Assembly (NCBI GenBank): GCA_030041305.1
Contig: JASHOC010000134.1
Coordinates: 1 to 47,112, forward strand
DNA from: Acidobacteriaceae bacterium
GTDB lineage: Bacteria > Acidobacteriota > Terriglobia > Terriglobales > Acidobacteriaceae
DNA: 47,112 nt
Direction: 5' to 3'
In this document: in pieces, positions 8,070 through 17,299 of the stretch
Numbering within the stretch: the first letter of the stretch is position 1
Layout: each line of letters starts with the position of its first letter
Program-made: the position numbers and the translations under genes
The notes under the pieces: generated by a model
The model's input: only the letters and a program-made list of their open reading frames with translations
Told to the model about the DNA's origin: nothing
Databases searched by the model: none

Positions 8070-8196
8070 TTGAAACCTCTCTGGAGTCGATATACTATCT
8101 CCCGTCTATCCTAGTGGACGCGGAATGGTCCTGAAAAGGGGTGGGGATGGCAAGGCCCCATGATTTCGTACACGTATTCCTAAAATCGAGGATAAA

Positions 8197-9903
8197 ATGC
8201 CCAACATGCCCAAGCTTCTTCTTTCCACACTGTTGGTAGTTATGCTTTTGCCTGTTTCCGGCGCGGCGCAAGCTGCGTCCCCCGCCGGCTCAGCGGTAGC
8301 GCCGTCCGGCGCGCAGGCCGCGGAACACCCCGCGTTTCACCCCTTCCAAATGCCCAAGCTCGACCCCTTGCTGAATACCCAGCCGCCGGTCACCGATGAC
8401 TGGCTCACCTTCAGCCACGATCCGCAACGCACCGGCTGGAACAACGGCGAAACCACCTTGAGTCCCAGCAATGCCTCCAACCTCAAGCTGCTGTGGAGCA
8501 CGCAACTACCCCTCACTCCCAGCCCCTTCGCGGCGCAAACGCTCACCGCACCGGTGGTGGTTGCAGACGTGCAAACGGCCGACGGCGCCAAAACGGTAGC
8601 CTACACCATCTCCGGGGACAGCACCCTCTACGCCATCGACGCTGATACCGGCAAAATTCTTTGGCAAAAAGCCTTTCCCGACGCCAATGCGCCGGTTCAC
8701 GATGCCAACTGGATGTGCACGGACACCGAGCAGGCCACGCCGGTCATCGATAAGGAGAAGGGAGTCATCTACTTCACCACCAACGACGGCGATCTGCGCG
8801 CCGCGTCTCTTGCCGACGGCAGCCCCAAACTCACCCCCACGGTCATTGAGCCGCCCTACGTGCGAAGCTGGAGCCTCAATCTTGTCGATGACGTGGTCTA
8901 CACCTCAATGGGGCGGGGCTGCGGCGGCGAAGCAGTCCACTCCATGGTTTCCGGCAACGTGGTGGCCGCCGATGTTCACGATCCCGACCACATCACCGTC
9001 AACCACGTGTATACCGGGGCATCGCGCCCGGCCGGTCCCTGGAACCGCGGCGGACCGGTCCTTGGCCCCGAAGGCGTCTACGTGCAAACCGCCGACGGTC
9101 GATACGACCCAGCTTCCGGCTTTTTCGCCGAATCCGTGGTCGCTATCCGCTTGGGCGGCCAGGGCATCGACGACAGCTTTACACCCTCCAATTGGCGCTA
9201 CATGAATGCCCACGACCTCGATTTGGGCGCGGGCAGCCCGATACTTTTCGTTTTTCACGGCCAGGCCTTGATCGCCACGGGAGCCAAAGAAAGCATCGAA
9301 TACCTGCTCGACGCCAACGAACTCGGCGGCTTTGACCACAACACGCCGCTCTACGCCTCACCGAAACTCGGCAACGATCCCGACATGCTGGAGCAATACG
9401 GCATCTGGGGCGGAGCCGCTACTTGGCAGAACGCCAATGGCGACCGCTACATCTACGTCCCCATGTGGAACGCGCCCTCGAAGAACGCGCCCGCGTTTTC
9501 CCACACCAACGGCGACGTCTCACAAGGCAGCATCATGGCTTTTCAGGTCATCGAGAACGACGACAAGTTCTCCCTCCAGCCGGCATGGATTTCCGGCGTC
9601 AACCAGGCGCCCGATTCGCCGGCGGTCGCCAACGGGGTCGTCTTTGCCGTCGGCTCCGGCGAGCAAACCATGCAGAATCCCGGACACAAAATCATTCGTG
9701 ACCGCTACGCTGCCGCCAAGCTGCGCAACACCCCCGTCGGCCACCAGATTCTTTATGCCTTCGACGCTGAAACCGGCAAGCAGCTCTTTTCCAGTCAAGA
9801 CAGCCTCACCAGTTGGGACCACTTCAGCCAGCCCGTGATCGCGCACGGAAAGGTGTTTGTGGTCTCTTACGACGGCCACGTCTCCGCCTTCGGGCTCAAG
9901 TAG
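8197..9903 (+). CDS. Exported PQQ-type beta-propeller protein
   Basis: A 568-residue protein with a Sec leader (LLLSTLLVVMLLPVSGAAQA). It contains PQQ-enzyme propeller repeats: YAIDADTGKILWQK, YAFDAETGKQLFSS and similar blades, with WLTFSHDPQRTGWN at the start of the propeller. It lacks the vicinal Cys pair of methanol dehydrogenases and the W-D-D/E metal motif is not obvious, so it may be a quinoprotein of unknown substrate or a non-catalytic propeller (BamB-like scaffold). The divergent cytochrome c favours a dehydrogenase role; this is inference. GAGG lies 8 bases before ATG; a second ATG follows three codons later. Confidence 0.72.
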   Translation: MPNMPKLLLSTLLVVMLLPVSGAAQAASPAGSAVAPSGAQAAEHPAFHPFQMPKLDPLLNTQPPVTDDWLTFSHDPQRTGWNNGETTLSPSNASNLKLLWSTQLPLTPSPFAAQTLTAPVVVADVQTADGAKTVAYTISGDSTLYAIDADTGKILWQKAFPDANAPVHDANWMCTDTEQATPVIDKEKGVIYFTTNDGDLRAASLADGSPKLTPTVIEPPYVRSWSLNLVDDVVYTSMGRGCGGEAVHSMVSGNVVAADVHDPDHITVNHVYTGASRPAGPWNRGGPVLGPEGVYVQTADGRYDPASGFFAESVVAIRLGGQGIDDSFTPSNWRYMNAHDLDLGAGSPILFVFHGQALIATGAKESIEYLLDANELGGFDHNTPLYASPKLGNDPDMLEQYGIWGGAATWQNANGDRYIYVPMWNAPSKNAPAFSHTNGDVSQGSIMAFQVIENDDKFSLQPAWISGVNQAPDSPAVANGVVFAVGSGEQTMQNPGHKIIRDRYAAAKLRNTPVGHQILYAFDAETGKQLFSSQDSLTSWDHFSQPVIAHGKVFVVSYDGHVSAFGLK

Positions 9904-10031
9904 CCGCAAGAGTCAGGTTGAAAATGATCGGCAGCCGGTTCACCCCGATGTCGGCCCATTCCTGAATCGACGCCGCATTCCGCGAAGGTTTCAGGAGATC
10001 GCAAGCCAAAACGGAAAGGAGCCGAAAGGCA

Positions 10032-10559
10032 ATGAAGGAAGAAAAATGGGGCGATTTCATCGTCCGACGACTGGGTGACCAATGGGGCGATGAGATGATG
10101 CTCCACACCCACGGCGGATATGATCCCGACGATGGAATGGCCGACATAGAAGCTGAGGAAATTCTCTTCTATGCCCAGCACCCGGTGACCATCACTTTTG
10201 AGTTCGCACATCCCATCATGCGCGGAGACCCGGGAGCCCAGGCGGCGCGATCCATCACCTCCCCGCCCAACCAAGTGTGGAACTACAAGCTCCAAGCACT
10301 GACCGACAAGCAGCGGGATGATTCCATGTGCGAGTGGTTGATCCGATTCGGAAAGCCGATCCCGCAGTGGGATTGGTGGGAAGTAGGGCTCAAAGACAAA
10401 AAGTTGAGCAGCATGAAAGAGTTGGCGAAGAAGATGAACGACCTCGCCTACCTTGAGAACCACACCTACAAACGAATCCATTTCTTATGCTGCCGGGAGT
10501 GGATGGGCAAATCCGCGGCGCCGGCGTTTGGCAAGCTTCAGGCTCCCAGATCCAAGTGA
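10032..10559 (+). CDS. Unknown 175-residue protein
   Basis: Not recognised. It is Trp-, Met- and Asp-rich (EEKWGDF, QWGDEMM, PQWDWWEVG), has no leader or membrane segment, and ends in a basic tail. A ribosome site (AAAGG) lies 3 bases before the ATG, which is close. The segment HTHGGYDPDDGMADIEAEE looks like an acidic loop. It stands alone between a propeller gene and a dehydrogenase, both on the same strand. Composition is lower in GC at third positions than the flanking genes. Confidence 0.55.
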   Translation: MKEEKWGDFIVRRLGDQWGDEMMLHTHGGYDPDDGMADIEAEEILFYAQHPVTITFEFAHPIMRGDPGAQAARSITSPPNQVWNYKLQALTDKQRDDSMCEWLIRFGKPIPQWDWWEVGLKDKKLSSMKELAKKMNDLAYLENHTYKRIHFLCCREWMGKSAAPAFGKLQAPRSK

Positions 10560-10697
10560 GAAACTTCCTGGGGCGGAAAGGAATGGGAGTCCGTGCGATC
10601 CGGGAACAACGGATGATCGATGGCCCTCTTCCGCTCGCATCCCGTCCCTGGGGCCATCTTCCCGGCTGGGACGCATTCGCAAAAGGAGCAATCGCTT

Positions 10698-11639
10698 ATG
10701 TCGCCCGGCAAAGAGGTACAGCGCGTCGCCATCGTCGGCGCCGGAACCATCGGATCGAGTTGGGCGGCGCTTTGTCTCGCGCGCGGCTTCGACGTCGTCG
10801 CCACTGATCCCGCCCCCAATGCGGAAACTCACCTGCGCGCCTACGTCGCCCGCGCGTGGAATACCCTTGCTGCCGTCGGTCTTTCACCGGCCGCCTCGCC
10901 TGACCGGCTCAACTTCACCTCCGATCTCAGCGAGGCGCTGAAAGACGCCGACTTTGTCCAGGAAAGCGGACCCGAACTGCGCGACTTTAAGGTCAGGTTC
11001 TTCGCTCAGATGGACGCAGCCGCGCCACCCGATTCCATTCTCGCCTCCAGCACCTCCTGGCTCACCGCAGACGATCTGCAATCGCGGTGCCGCCACCCCG
11101 GCCGCTGTATCGTGGGCCATCCGTTGAACCCTCCTCACGTTATCCCGCTCGTTGAGGTCGTGGGAGGTGCGCAAACCGCGCCGGATGCCATCGAGCGCGC
11201 CATGACGTTCTACACCTCTCTTGGCAAGAAGCCCATCCTTCTCCGCAAAGCGCTTCCCGGTCATGTCGTCAACCGCCTCCAGGCCGCACTCTATAAAGAA
11301 ATCCTTTATCTCGTGGAGCAAGGCGTGCTCAGCATCGCCGAAGCTGACGACCTCATCCGCTACGGCCCCGGACTCCGCTGGGCGGTCATGGGCCCCAGCC
11401 TGCAATGGCATCTGGCCGGCGGCTCGGGGGGCATTCATCACTTTATGGAGCAACTCATGGACCCGTTGTGCGGGGTGATGGACCACCTCGGCGCACCCGA
11501 TCTCACCGAAGCCCTCCGCCAAGCCGTCATCGAGGGCGTGGCGCAGCAGGCCGGCGACCGCTCCGTCGAGCAACTCGCCGACCGCGAAAACCAAATCATC
11601 GTCGATCTTCTGGCCCTTCGCACTCGAACCGGCGCGTGA
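10698..11639 (+). CDS. 3-hydroxyacyl-CoA dehydrogenase-like enzyme (carnitine / gulonate dehydrogenase type)
   Basis: A 313-residue NAD-dependent dehydrogenase. The Rossmann motif VAIVGAGTIGSSWA is at the N-terminus and an Asp (ATDPAP) marks NAD preference. Catalytic-type residues are visible: STSW, His in GHPLNPPHVIPLVE, Glu in VEVVGG, and Asn in VVNRLQAAL. The short length with only one dimer domain matches lambda-crystallin, L-gulonate 3-dehydrogenase and L-carnitine dehydrogenase rather than full FadB. The substrate cannot be chosen; a hydroxy acid from sugar or carnitine breakdown is likely. The ATG at 10698 is preferred because AAAGGAG lies upstream and the fold begins there; a longer in-frame start at 10620 adds a poor leader. 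Confidence 0.8.
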   Translation: MSPGKEVQRVAIVGAGTIGSSWAALCLARGFDVVATDPAPNAETHLRAYVARAWNTLAAVGLSPAASPDRLNFTSDLSEALKDADFVQESGPELRDFKVRFFAQMDAAAPPDSILASSTSWLTADDLQSRCRHPGRCIVGHPLNPPHVIPLVEVVGGAQTAPDAIERAMTFYTSLGKKPILLRKALPGHVVNRLQAALYKEILYLVEQGVLSIAEADDLIRYGPGLRWAVMGPSLQWHLAGGSGGIHHFMEQLMDPLCGVMDHLGAPDLTEALRQAVIEGVAQQAGDRSVEQLADRENQIIVDLLALRTRTGA

Positions 11640-11690
11640 AGATCTCCGGTTTGGCTGTGGAGTTGATTCACCATTGCCGTAAACTGAGGC

Positions 11691-12902
11691 TTGGAAAGTT
11701 GCAGGCCAACGCGCCCCTGTTGGGTGGAGATCCGCACCCGGGCTCTCGAGGACAATTTTCGTTTTCTCGCCGGCTTGGCGGCGCCGTACGCCGATCTGCT
11801 CGCCATCGTGAAGGCTGACGCATACGGCCACTCGCTCGCGATCTGCGCCCCGGCCGCAGCGCGTGCGGGGGCCCAGTGGCTCGGCGTCACCAGCGTGGAA
11901 GAAGGCGCCTCTGCGCGCGACCTGTGCCCTGGAGCACGCATTCTCGTCATCGGCGGCGTTTTTCCCGGTCAGGCCGCGACGTTGATCCACCGCCGCCTCA
12001 CCGCGGTCGCCTGGGAGCCTTGGCAGTTGGGCGAATTGGAAGCCGCCGGGCGTGCGGCAGGACTCGCGCCCGAGTCGCTGCCCATCCATCTCGAACTCGA
12101 CACCGGCATGAGCCGCCAGGGTGTAGGTCCTGATGGGGTCGACGCCGTCTTGGCGCACTTCACGCCTGCCTCGCCGCTCAAACTGGAAGCCGTCATGACG
12201 CACCTCTTCGCCGCCGACGAAGCCGACGGCCGCATCACCGCTGAACAGCTTACCCGCTTGGACGCGGCCCTGGGCCGCATCTCCGCGGCCGGCCATTTCG
12301 CTGAATGGCTGCATGTCGGCGCTTCCGCTGCGCTTCTCGCCGGCCAAGCCCCGGAGATTGCCGATCTTGCAGCGCGCCACGGCATGAAAGCCCTGCTGCG
12401 CCCGGGCCTTGCGCTCTACGGGATCGTTCCTGCCTTCGATCCGGAGTTTGTCCCTCCCATCGCAGACGAGGCGCCGTCCACCCTCGCCGCCGCGCGCGCC
12501 GCACTGCAACCTGTTCTCTCCTGGAAGGCGCAAGTCGTCGGCGTGCGCGCGGTTCCGGCTGGCGCCGTGGTCGGCTACAACGGGTCGTTTGTGGCCACTG
12601 AGCCCATGCGTCTGGCGCTGGCCGCCGCCGGCTACGGCGACGGACTCGACCGTCGCCTCGGCAATCGCTTCAGTCTGCTTGTCCGCGGTCAGCGCGCGCC
12701 GCTCGTCGGCCGCATCAGCATGGACCAGTCCATCCTGGACGTGACCGAGATCCCCGGCGTCGAGGCTGGCGACGAAGTCCTGATCCTGGGAGCGCAAGGC
12801 GCCGAGACGATCTCCGCATTCGATCACGCCCGAGCCTGTGAAACCATTCCGTGGGAAGTCTTCACCCGCATCAACGCGCGCGTGCGCCGTTTTGCGGTGT
12901 GA
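11691..12902 (+). CDS. alr: Alanine racemase
   Basis: Converts L- to D-alanine for peptidoglycan, using pyridoxal phosphate in the cytoplasm. At 403 residues it is close to the usual length. The PLP Lys is in VKADAYGH (K41); the second catalytic base Tyr is in AAGYGDGLDRR; substrate and PLP contacts appear in LELDTGMSRQGV, LRPGLALYGI and GRISMDQ. The start is a TTG at 11691 behind CTGAGG; no in-frame ATG occurs before the barrel. It follows the dehydrogenase gene by 51 bases on the same strand, so the two may be cotranscribed without an obvious functional link. Confidence 0.93.
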   Translation: MESCRPTRPCWVEIRTRALEDNFRFLAGLAAPYADLLAIVKADAYGHSLAICAPAAARAGAQWLGVTSVEEGASARDLCPGARILVIGGVFPGQAATLIHRRLTAVAWEPWQLGELEAAGRAAGLAPESLPIHLELDTGMSRQGVGPDGVDAVLAHFTPASPLKLEAVMTHLFAADEADGRITAEQLTRLDAALGRISAAGHFAEWLHVGASAALLAGQAPEIADLAARHGMKALLRPGLALYGIVPAFDPEFVPPIADEAPSTLAAARAALQPVLSWKAQVVGVRAVPAGAVVGYNGSFVATEPMRLALAAAGYGDGLDRRLGNRFSLLVRGQRAPLVGRISMDQSILDVTEIPGVEAGDEVLILGAQGAETISAFDHARACETIPWEVFTRINARVRRFAV

Positions 12903-12966
12903 CGACGATCAGCGCTCGACGGCGCCCGTCGCCATCCAAGAGTTGCGCCGATCATCTCGCCCAACC

Positions 12967-13620
12967 TCAGCCCGCTGCAGCTTTCGTCCCCGCTGCTTTC
13001 AACCCTGTCGTTGCTTCAACCGCAGCGATCATGCCTTCGGCGCCAATGCACGAGTTGAGCAGGATGTGGTAAAGTCCCCGGGCGCACCAGTCCTGGTGGT
13101 AGAACTTGCGAATCACCGCGGCGCGACGCTTATCGAATGCGGCCAGGTCCTGATCGGCGCGTTCCGCCTTGTCGGGAAACGCCCGCATATACCAATCGCG
13201 CTTGGCCGCCGCCGTCGCATACACAAACACATGAAAGCATCCCGGGTGTCCCGACAGCGCGCACGCCGAGCCCCGGCCCACCAGCACGCAGTTGCCCTCC
13301 CGCGCCGCGGCCAGCATCTCCTCCCGCATCAGAGACAACATCCGCTCGGAGTCGAACACTTCTTCATTGGCGCCCCGCGCCGGCGCGTACACCGGATCCT
13401 GCCAGAGAATCTTGCCGTAACGGTAGTACCACGGATCCAGCCGCTCGTCGAACTTCTCCGCCGTCTTCAGATCCACGCGCGCCTTCCGCGCCGCGGCGCA
13501 CACCAACTCCGAGTCGAGCAGCCGCCAGCCGAGATGCCGCGCCAGATCGTGGGCAAACTCGCCCCCACGCGAGCCGTACTCCCGCTCCACCGTAATCACT
13601 CGGATGGGCCTGTGCATCAT
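12967..13620 (-). CDS. Cytidylate-kinase-like protein
   Basis: A 217-residue protein of the cytidylate-kinase-like family. ITVEREYGSRGGEFAHDLA takes the place of the P-loop region: the strand, the Arg-Glu-Tyr and Gly-rich turn are typical. The LLDSELV and VLVGRGSACAL segments are also family features. Substrate is unknown; many members are cryptic. The frame stays open to 13782, but the N-terminal extension has no family match, so I start at the ATG pair at 13620/13617. The promoter region is shared with the divergent ATPase gene. Confidence 0.75.
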   Translation of the reverse strand: MMHRPIRVITVEREYGSRGGEFAHDLARHLGWRLLDSELVCAAARKARVDLKTAEKFDERLDPWYYRYGKILWQDPVYAPARGANEEVFDSERMLSLMREEMLAAAREGNCVLVGRGSACALSGHPGCFHVFVYATAAAKRDWYMRAFPDKAERADQDLAAFDKRRAAVIRKFYHQDWCARGLYHILLNSCIGAEGMIAAVEATTGLKAAGTKAAAG

Positions 13621-13949
13621 CCCGACGCTTACCCCCGCGAATCGAGCATACAACGGCCGCTCTCCCCAACCAAATTGGAGGCCCAGAGCCAACAACGGTT
13701 TTCTTTGACCGGAAACGAAGCTTTCGCATTTCCGCGCCGGCATTTGCAAGTACAGTCCGGCGATCGGGCCCAAGGAATTCAAAATTCAAGCGAAAGAATG
13801 GCAATCCCCTATCAAGTACAATCAGCTTGCTTGGTCTGAATTGGCTTTCCGGAACCGCCGCGCGCCGGCCTACTCGCCGGTGAGAGGGAGGAGCGGCCAA
13901 GCGGAACTCATTTCCATGAAGTTCGACGGGGGACACTATCGAATCGCGC

Positions 13950-15422
13950 ATGAGAGTGGGCGACCTGCTGATTCGCGCCCGGCTGGTGAGCGAAGAAGAC
14001 GTGGCCAGAGCGGTAGAGCGGATCAAGACACACGGCGGGCGTCTTGGCGACAACCTGGTCGCCATCGGCGCAATCGAGCAGCATATCTTTGACGGTTTCA
14101 TTCATCGAATCCCAGGCGAGCCAGCCGACATTGCCGCCACGGGAGTCGACGAGACGAATTTGCTCTCGCTTCTGATGAAGCTCATCTACACGGGCCGGCT
14201 CGATTCGGTGCGCCAATACGTGGACGCCATCAAGCTGCCCCTGCAGATCGTGCTCGACCTCGCCGCCATTGCGGTCGACCAGCAACTGCTCTACACCCTG
14301 GGCATGCGCAATTCCGACAGCTTGCTCGATATGAGCTATGCGCTCACCGAGGAGGGCCGGCGCTGGGCCGCCGACGCGTTTGACCGGTCGCGCTATGTGG
14401 GCCCTGCGCCGGTCACCATCGCAGAGTTCAACGAACAGGTGGCCCGGCAGAAACTCACCAACGAGCGCGTCACCGTCGACCGCATCCGCAACGGCCTCGG
14501 TGATCTGACCTTTGACGATAGCCTGATCGAGCAGAGCGGCCCAGCATTGAATTCTGGTCGCGCCATCCTACTTTACGGTCCGCCGGGAAACGGCAAGACC
14601 TCCGTCGCCCTCAGCTTCGCCAACGTCTTTCACGACGTCATCTATGTTCCCTACGCGATCATTGTCGAAGGCCAGATCATTCGCTTCCACGATCCCAGCA
14701 TTCACGTGCCGCTCGATCACGTGAAAGGCGACGAGGAGGATCTGCATTCCTTCATCAAGCGCGATACTTACGATGCGCGGTGGGTTCCCAGCCGTAGGCC
14801 CTTTGTGATCACCGGCGGCGAGCTGACGCTCGACATGCTGGACCTGCGCTATGACTCGACCGGAAACTTCTACGAAGCGCCTCTCCACATGAAGGCGCTG
14901 GGCGGTTGTTTTCTCATCGACGATTTCGGCCGCCAGTTGGTCAGCCCCACCAACCTGCTCAACCGCTGGATCGTGCCGCTTGAAAGCCGTGTCGATTATC
15001 TCAAGCTGCACACCGGCAAGAGCTTCAGCATCCCTTTCGAGGAACTTGTCATCTTCTCCACCAACCTTGAACCCGAGGACCTAATGGATCCGGCGTTCCT
15101 GCGCCGCCTGCCTTACAAAATCGAGATCGGCTCGCCCAGCCTCGAGCATTACCACGCCATCTTCGAAGGCGTATGCCGCCGCCATGGCCTCGAACTGCGC
15201 GAGGACATCTTCCGGCACATCATCGGCAAGGTGAGGGAAGAGAAGGGGCTCGACCTCGCCGCTTATCAACCACGCTTTATCGTCGACCAGGTGGTGGCCA
15301 CCTGTCGTTTCATGGGCGAGCCGCCGCAATTCACGCCGCGTTACATCGAATACGCGATCAATAATCTGCGCGTTCACCGCACCTCCGCGGCCAAGCCCGC
15401 CGCCACATCCGCACGCGTGTAG
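13950..15422 (+). CDS. AAA ATPase with an MshEN-like N-terminal domain
   Basis: A 490-residue protein. Residues 1-55 resemble the N-terminal domain of GspE/PilB ATPases: VGDLLIRARLVSEEDV then RLGDNLVAIGAIEQ, which fits the first half of the MshEN nucleotide-binding motif (RLGxxLxxxG). A helical region follows (65-180). Walker A is GPPGNGKT at 210-217 and Walker B is FLIDDFG near 321-327, with a sensor-like Asn in FSTNLEP and an Arg-finger candidate in FLRRLPYKIEI. It is an AAA protein, not a pilus motor, because the secretion-ATPase Asp and His boxes are absent. It is cytoplasmic. Neighbours give no partner. The ATG at 13950 is chosen because the fold begins at the next residue. Confidence 0.75.
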   Translation: MRVGDLLIRARLVSEEDVARAVERIKTHGGRLGDNLVAIGAIEQHIFDGFIHRIPGEPADIAATGVDETNLLSLLMKLIYTGRLDSVRQYVDAIKLPLQIVLDLAAIAVDQQLLYTLGMRNSDSLLDMSYALTEEGRRWAADAFDRSRYVGPAPVTIAEFNEQVARQKLTNERVTVDRIRNGLGDLTFDDSLIEQSGPALNSGRAILLYGPPGNGKTSVALSFANVFHDVIYVPYAIIVEGQIIRFHDPSIHVPLDHVKGDEEDLHSFIKRDTYDARWVPSRRPFVITGGELTLDMLDLRYDSTGNFYEAPLHMKALGGCFLIDDFGRQLVSPTNLLNRWIVPLESRVDYLKLHTGKSFSIPFEELVIFSTNLEPEDLMDPAFLRRLPYKIEIGSPSLEHYHAIFEGVCRRHGLELREDIFRHIIGKVREEKGLDLAAYQPRFIVDQVVATCRFMGEPPQFTPRYIEYAINNLRVHRTSAAKPAATSARV

Positions 15423-15523
15423 CAGGCAATGGAACCGCTTGGATACAAACAGGCATCGCACCGCAACCGGAAGCGGCCCTGTACGCGCCTTGGAGAATTC
15501 CGTTGTCGACCGTTTCGATCTTG

Positions 15524-16957
15524 TTACTCTGCGCCGCGAAGGCTGGTTTCAATTTCTTCGAGGGAGCGGTTGCGCGTCTCCGGCAGGCGAAGCGAGAGAT
15601 ATACGAGGCCCACGAGGCAGATGGAGGCGTAGACGAAGAAGACGCCGGCGGCGCTGATGGCGGCATTCAACAACGGGAATGTATAGGTGAGGACGAAGCA
15701 GGCGATCCAGAGCGCGGTGACAGCGAGGGAAACGGCCTCCGCGCGGATGCGGTTGGGAAAAATTTCGGAGATGACGACCCAAGTGACGGGCGCAAGCGAG
15801 ACGGCGTAACAGGCGATGGCGGCGAGCACGAGCGCCAGCATGGGCGTTCCTTGAACGTGGAGGCGATAGAACGCGCCGAGGACCGTATAGGTTGCGGCCA
15901 AGCCGGCGATGCCGATGAGCAGCAGGAAGCGACGGCCGAAGCGGTCGATGGCCGCAAATGCGAGCACCGTGAAGACTAAGTTGATGGCGCCGGTGATGAC
16001 GATGTTGAAGAGGATGCCGGAGATCCGGTATCCGGCGGCGGCGAAGATCTCTTGCGCGTACGTGAAGATGACGTTGATGCCGCACCACTGTTGGAGCACG
16101 GCGAGCACAAGGCCGAGTACGAGTGCGCGGGCAACACCCGGATGGACGAGTTGGCGCAACAACGACACGTTGCCTGGCTCACCGCTGACCTGACGGAGGT
16201 CGTCCATGACCTGGCGGGCGTAAGCTTCGCCACCAAGGCGCGCGAGGATATGCAGAGCCTGCCGATTGCGGCCATTGGTAGCCAACCATCGAGGGCTTTC
16301 GGGAACGAAGAACGTGGCGATGAGGAAGAGCACCGAGGGGACGGCGGTGGCGCCGAACATCCAGCGCCAGGCCGCCTGGCCGTTCCAGGAGACAAGGATC
16401 TCGGCGGGGGTGGCGCCGGCGGGCACGGGGCGGGCGATGAGCCAGTTGACCACTTGTGCGAGCAGGATACCGATGACGATCGCCAGCTGGTTGAGCGAGA
16501 CCAGCCGGCCCCGCAGGTGTGCGGGCGAGATCTCCGCAATGTACATGGGAGAGACGCCGGAGGCGAGACCGATGGCAAACCCGCCGAGAATGCGCCAGGC
16601 GACAAAGACGATGAAGTGCGCGACCAACGCGTCACCCAGCGAGGATGCCGCAAACGTGAGAGCGGATAGGGTGAGCAGACGCTTTCGACCGAAGCGGTCG
16701 CTCAGGCTGCCCGCCGCAACGGCGCCGGCCAGGCAGCCGAGGAGCGCACAGCTCATTGCCCAGCCTTGCAGTTCCGGCGAGGTGAGGTGGAAGAAGATTT
16801 CGTAAAAGGGCTTGGCGCCGCCGATAACAACCCAGTCGTAGCCGAAGAGAAGGCCGCCCAATGCGCCGGAGGCGGCGGCAAGCCAGAGGTATGCGGTGCG
16901 CGTCGATCTATCGCCGTGTCCGGTGAAGGTGGCGGAGATGTGAACGGGCGCGGTCAT
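15524..16957 (-). CDS. MFS sugar symporter (sugar porter family)
   Basis: A 477-residue inner-membrane transporter with about twelve hydrophobic helices. The sugar porter signatures are clear: FGYDWVVIGGA in helix 1, DRFGRKRLL after helix 2, RGRLVSLNQLAI, PESPRWLA before the central loop, QQWCGINVIFTYAQ in helix 7, DRFGRRFLL after helix 8, and PETRNRSLEEIE at the C-terminus. These match XylE/GLUT-like proton or facilitative sugar carriers. The substrate is probably a pentose or hexose; the divergent alpha-galactosidase suggests galactose. The ATG at 16957 puts 20 residues before helix 1; the frame is open upstream to 17086 but that part looks non-coding. Confidence 0.88.
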   Translation of the reverse strand: MTAPVHISATFTGHGDRSTRTAYLWLAAASGALGGLLFGYDWVVIGGAKPFYEIFFHLTSPELQGWAMSCALLGCLAGAVAAGSLSDRFGRKRLLTLSALTFAASSLGDALVAHFIVFVAWRILGGFAIGLASGVSPMYIAEISPAHLRGRLVSLNQLAIVIGILLAQVVNWLIARPVPAGATPAEILVSWNGQAAWRWMFGATAVPSVLFLIATFFVPESPRWLATNGRNRQALHILARLGGEAYARQVMDDLRQVSGEPGNVSLLRQLVHPGVARALVLGLVLAVLQQWCGINVIFTYAQEIFAAAGYRISGILFNIVITGAINLVFTVLAFAAIDRFGRRFLLLIGIAGLAATYTVLGAFYRLHVQGTPMLALVLAAIACYAVSLAPVTWVVISEIFPNRIRAEAVSLAVTALWIACFVLTYTFPLLNAAISAAGVFFVYASICLVGLVYLSLRLPETRNRSLEEIETSLRGAE

Positions 16958-17124
16958 CGCAGCGATTCGGCTTCTATTATCACCGACCCGACGTGCCGAA
17001 GGTTGCTCGAGCGTGAGCAGCGTGGTAGGGCGGAGCCAAAGCACGCTCAACACTCCCTGATATTCAGATCGGCAGACGAGATACACGTTTTTCTTTGGAT
17101 TTGACTGGGATCCCGGAAGTTACG

Positions 17125-17233
17125 GCGGTTCTCCAATTCCCGTGGAGTTTTGAGGGGCGCGCCAGGTGGCGTTTTCTTGGGAAAAACGCCACTCAACGTT
17201 CGAGGTTCTGCTCTACACCAATTGGAGAACCGC
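17125..17233. repeat. Nested inverted repeats upstream of the GH27 gene
   Basis: Outer arms GCGGTTCTCCAATT (17125-17138) and AATTGGAGAACCGC (17220-17233) are perfect 14-base complements. Between them lies a perfect 10-base hairpin, GTGGCGTTTT (17166-17175) and AAAACGCCAC (17183-17192), loop of 7. The right outer arm can also pair with GGTTCT at 17204-17209. The pairings with the outer left arm and with GGTTCT exclude each other, as in an attenuator or a small mobile palindromic element. Confidence 0.6.
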
Positions 17234-17299
17234 TACAGTACAACGCGCTGTTATTCTTACTTGCGGAACGCGAGCGCGTTTCTCGAATCGGGGGATGGC

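Noticed and set aside
10884..12827. Very long minus-strand open frame (about 650 codons) opposite the dehydrogenase and alanine racemase
   Set aside because: It mirrors two real genes with clear catalytic motifs; long antisense frames are common in high-GC coding DNA.
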